64,000 bases of DNA from Hyphochytrium catenoides. Its lineage: Eukaryota; Sar; Hyphochytriomycetes; Hyphochytriales; Hyphochytriaceae. The DNA lies in contig FLMG01004242.1 of the NCBI GenBank assembly GCA_900088475.1, forward strand, positions 15,032 to 79,031, written 5' to 3'. This document shows, piece after piece, positions 61,601 to 64,000 of this stretch; position 1 is the stretch's first letter; every line of letters begins with the position of its first letter. The notes under the pieces were generated by a model. It did no database searches and was not told the DNA's origin. It was given only the letters and a program-made list of their open reading frames with translations. The position numbers and the translations under genes were made by a program.

Positions 61601-64000
61601 CTCCAATTTCTTCAGCTGCTGCTCCATCTTCTCTTCTTTCACTGCCTGATCCGTGATCTCTTCCACATCAGCAGAGAATTCGTGCAAGTTGAGATCGAGC
61701 AGGTCTCGGAGCTTCATGTCTGGGTTCTGAAGGAAAGTCATTGAGTCAACTGATGGCAATCTCAGTGGCGTTTTGCCTTACCTCCGTGGGCACGCTGAAC
61801 TCCTTGTGCGTAGCTCTCATGAGCGCTTCCCAGTGTCTTCTCCTCATGCTGGGGTGATGTAGTACTTGGATGAGGGGACACGTGTTGAGAAAATCCTTGC
61901 AGGTCTTGTCGACCATCTTGTAGGCGTCACTCCACCGGATATCTTTGTGGAGACCCTTGATCTGAACAAGCGACCATGTCAGCAGAGGTACCAGGAACGC
62001 CATCTTGTCTATGTAGAAGGTCAAGGAGAACAATCCAACAAGAGCAACAGAAAGAGGGAGAGAGGGAGGCAGGAAGAGAGAGACCCAAGGCACGGATAGC
62101 CGCGCGACTTCGTGGCTTGGTATATGTGAAGACTCTTCAAGTACACCTTCGAAAGAGAACGGTCCCGAACAGTTTAGTTGAGAACGGGAGTAATAACAGC
62201 TAACCTGCTTCATTAAGTTCTTCGCTTCCTCTTCCAGCGCGCCGGCATCCACCTCCGACCAAAGCATCGCCTTCGAGACTTCAATATAGTTCTGCGTATT
62301 CTCGGCCACTTCCCACATAGTCTTTGAGGGCGCACAGACCAATATTCAGTGAGCGAAGGCACAATCGTTAGTGGTCATGGAGAAAGTACGGGAACTGTTT
62401 AGCCTTTTACGATATGATGATGGAGAAGAGGAGAAGTAATGCTGCAATCAAAGGTAGTGAACGCTAATTCGTAGAGTAGTAGAGCCTGGAAAGTAGAGCG
62501 ACGGATGAAGGACAACATGTAAAAGTGGCAGTTCCACCTGAAGGTACTCCATTTGCGCCTTCATGTCCTGCAGGATCTGGTTGCTTTCCGCCATGTGCTG
62601 AGGATAGTTAAACATCTTGCAAAGATGTGAATTCTCGTCCGCCACCTTTCGCTCCTTCTCCCAGACCTTTAGCTGGTTCGCTATTGCAGCGCGGGCTCCC
62701 TAGACAGAAGGTTAGGAAAAGATGAAAAAGAGACGCACACCCACAAAGAGGTACCGAGTAAGTCGAAGCGATCAGTTCAAAAGACAATACAAACGTAACC
62801 AGAGCCGACTCGGGAAGAGACGGCTACATTGTCGTCTTAGAGTCGTGTGGGGAGGAATGCCTTTCCCACATGGTTACACAAGAGAGAGTTTGGACAAGAA
62901 GTAAGGGCGGACTACGGGGAGCAGCTGAGAGCAATCTTCTACCTTATGCCCACAGCTGTAGCTCCAGAATTCTAACTTCTTAAAGTTGTCGTACTTCTTC
63001 TTCATTTCTTCTCCGTACTTCTTGATCTTATCTTCAGTGTTCAGACTGTGAAGTTTCACATGCGGGACGATGGTGTTCTGAGTGACTGGGACTTGCTTTT
63101 GCACCTCCAACCACTGAGATGAGACTGCCTCCAAGGCCGACATCTCTCTCTCTACCCCTATGCCTTGTTTTTTAATGTATCGAAGAGTAGCGTGGGTTGT
63201 GTCCAGGGCGTACTGGATCTTTGCTTTCCTTTCGTCCACACTGTAAAGAACTTCCTGAATCTACACATACAAGGAATCGCAGTTATTATAGCGTAGGAAG
63301 TCGGGAACAGAATGTGAGATGATCTCATCCTTAGGGGCAGAATAAACATCAACCAGCCACATCATGCAAATATATGGCAAAATCACCAATCAATTAGAGA
63401 GTAAAAGTAGCAATCTAAAGCATCCCCTATGATCAGAGCCATAACTATGCCAAGGTAAGCAGGAGAAACGCAGACTACGAGTAAGCAATAGACTTGAGGA
63501 AGCCGTCAATCCTGTGAAGAAAGGAGAGGAGCGACGGTAACAACAGAAGAAGGCAATGGAGGAAGGCACATTTGCTCTTCACCTTGATTAACCCATGCAG
63601 ATCATCATCGGCAAGGGTCTTCTTGAGCCCTCGAAGGCTGTTCGCGTTGTATTCCTTCGTTTCCTTGGTCACCTCCTTGATGTGAGAGATAAGGAGAGCG
63701 CCGTCCATCATATTAAGCTCTCTATCCTTGTTCTCGTCGAAGGAAGGAAGGAAGGGAGACCCTCGAATCGGGCCTGCTACCCCGTTGAATGTACCCAGGA
63801 ACTCAAGTTCAACCTTATAGTCTCCGGCCTTTAGAGGAGTATATGAGACAGCATAGGTTCCGTCCTCTTTGTCATCCAATTTGAAAGGCAAAGGATCTTT
63901 CTCCCCGGGGACGGAGATTGTGATCTTGAACTCATCCCCTCCACAGTCTCTGTCGACGTCATCTTTATCCCTCATCTGGATGATAAATTGTGTTGGATAG
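43662..64000 (-). CDS. Axonemal outer-arm-type dynein heavy chain, alpha/beta class; 5' part lies beyond the window
   Basis: This is the force-generating ATPase of ciliary outer arms. Read from the right edge on the minus strand, it shows a filamin-type Ig domain (about 63.7-64.0 kb), tail helices, the linker ([19 protein letters not shown], 61.7 kb), AAA1 with [10 protein letters not shown] and [11 protein letters not shown]2 with [12 protein letters not shown]3 with GPAGTGKTQ and [13 protein letters not shown]4 with [10 protein letters not shown] and [13 protein letters not shown], the stalk and microtubule-binding domain (49.5-51.7 kb), AAA5 ([15 protein letters not shown] and [11 protein letters not shown], 49.3 kb), AAA6, and the C-terminal domain with [12 protein letters not shown]. 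The end, [18 protein letters not shown] then [13 protein letters not shown] and EDD, resembles the DNAH9/11/17 class. The gene has dozens of exons with introns of about 60-200 bp. A 53-N gap lies between AAA3 and AAA4. All four classical P-loops are intact, so an active motor is expected. Confidence 0.94.
49453..51699 (-). other. Dynein stalk coiled coils and microtubule-binding domain
   Basis: CC1 covers the exons at 51.4-51.7 and 51.1-51.36 kb ([35 protein letters not shown]). The microtubule-binding domain is at about 50.3-51.1 kb ([54 protein letters not shown]). CC2 follows ([38 protein letters not shown]). The order and the conserved PP and LCGWV blocks match other heavy chains. Confidence 0.9.
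53233..53262 (-). other. Dynein AAA4 Walker A
   Basis: [10 protein letters not shown], the standard AAA4 form, is intact and ends one residue before an intron. Confidence 0.94.
53858..53910. other. Assembly gap (53 Ns) in the dynein gene between AAA3 and AAA4
   Basis: The Ns lie near the sequences [16 protein letters not shown] and [16 protein letters not shown] on the minus strand. Part of an exon or intron is missing, so the local reading frame cannot be verified. Confidence 0.95.
55374..55400 (-). other. Dynein AAA3 Walker A
   Basis: GPAGTGKTQ is intact, just before an exon end. The Walker B-like [13 protein letters not shown] follows at about 54.87 kb. AAA3 is a regulatory ATP site in dyneins. 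Confidence 0.95.
57001..57027 (-). other. Dynein AAA2 Walker A
   Basis: GPPGSGKSE is intact. It is followed by WIVLDG and [16 protein letters not shown], the usual AAA2 Walker B region, split by an intron. Confidence 0.95.
58829..58858 (-). other. Dynein AAA1 Walker A (main ATPase site)
   Basis: [10 protein letters not shown] is intact, preceded by MGCAPA. The matching Walker B, CFDEFN, is in the next exon at about 58.4 kb. AAA1 is the main ATP hydrolysis site of dyneins. Confidence 0.97.
63650..64000 (-). other. Filamin-type immunoglobulin domain in the dynein tail
   Basis: The exon reads [20 protein letters not shown], then [20 protein letters not shown], then [20 protein letters not shown] and GSPF. 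This is the filamin repeat signature (DGTYxVxYxPxxxGxYxV...GSPF). In green algal outer arms a filamin/Ig domain is found in the alpha heavy chain tail, so it points to an alpha-type chain. It lies several hundred residues before AAA1. The N-terminal edge, and any Kelch repeats, lie beyond the window. Confidence 0.85.

Overview
This is a nuclear genomic window from a flagellated, intron-rich unicellular eukaryote. Genes are split by many GT-AG introns, mostly 50-280 bp with a few of 31-37 bp. Spacing is compact, GC looks close to 50% by eye, and GA/CT simple repeats are common. There are three runs of Ns. No prokaryotic, plastid or viral organisation is seen. An outer-arm-type axonemal dynein heavy chain shows that the cell builds motile flagella. 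The species cannot be fixed from this window. An algal or other protist lineage (for example a cryptophyte, alveolate or stramenopile) is a guess only.

Layout. 0.4-5.4 kb (+): a guanylate-binding-protein (GBP)-like large GTPase with a long coiled-coil, basic tail. 5.7-11.1 kb (-): one or two coiled-coil genes that I do not recognise. 11.1-11.8 kb: spacer with a small minisatellite. 11.8-17.4 kb (+): NUP85 of the nuclear-pore Y complex, convergent with UTP3/SAS10 (17.9-20.8 kb, -), an SSU-processome factor. 20.8-22.2 kb: divergent spacer with long CT/GA tracts and a gap. 22.2-23.6 kb (+): a zinc-independent quinone-oxidoreductase-like MDR enzyme. 23.9-27.4 kb (-): a Pro/Ser/Gln-rich protein of unknown function with a helical N-terminal region. 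28.6-30.7 kb (-): OLA1. 31.65-31.97 kb (+): SEC61B with a gap in its conserved middle. 33.3-36.0 kb (+): a JmjC/cupin_8 dioxygenase with a helical C-terminal extension. 36.1-37.0 kb (-): a single-exon zinc-knuckle protein.

37-41.6 kb is gene-poor. It holds weak candidates only: a small secreted protein, a small basic protein and one isolated exon. 41.6-42.9 kb (+): a MATH-BTB ubiquitin-ligase adaptor. 43.7-64.0 kb (-, running off the window): most of an axonemal dynein heavy chain, from a filamin-type Ig domain in the tail through linker, AAA1-AAA4, stalk, AAA5-AAA6 and C-terminal domain.

The genes do not form one pathway. Most are conserved housekeeping functions: nuclear pore, ribosome biogenesis, translation-linked GTPase, secretion translocon, ubiquitination and flagellar motility. 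The less ordinary items are the GBP-like GTPase with its elaborated tail, the dynein with an Ig/filamin tail domain, the very short introns, the single-codon first exon of SEC61B, and the unrecognised coiled-coil, Pro-rich and zinc-knuckle proteins. Exon boundaries were read by eye from reading frame and GT/AG sites, so individual junctions may be off.
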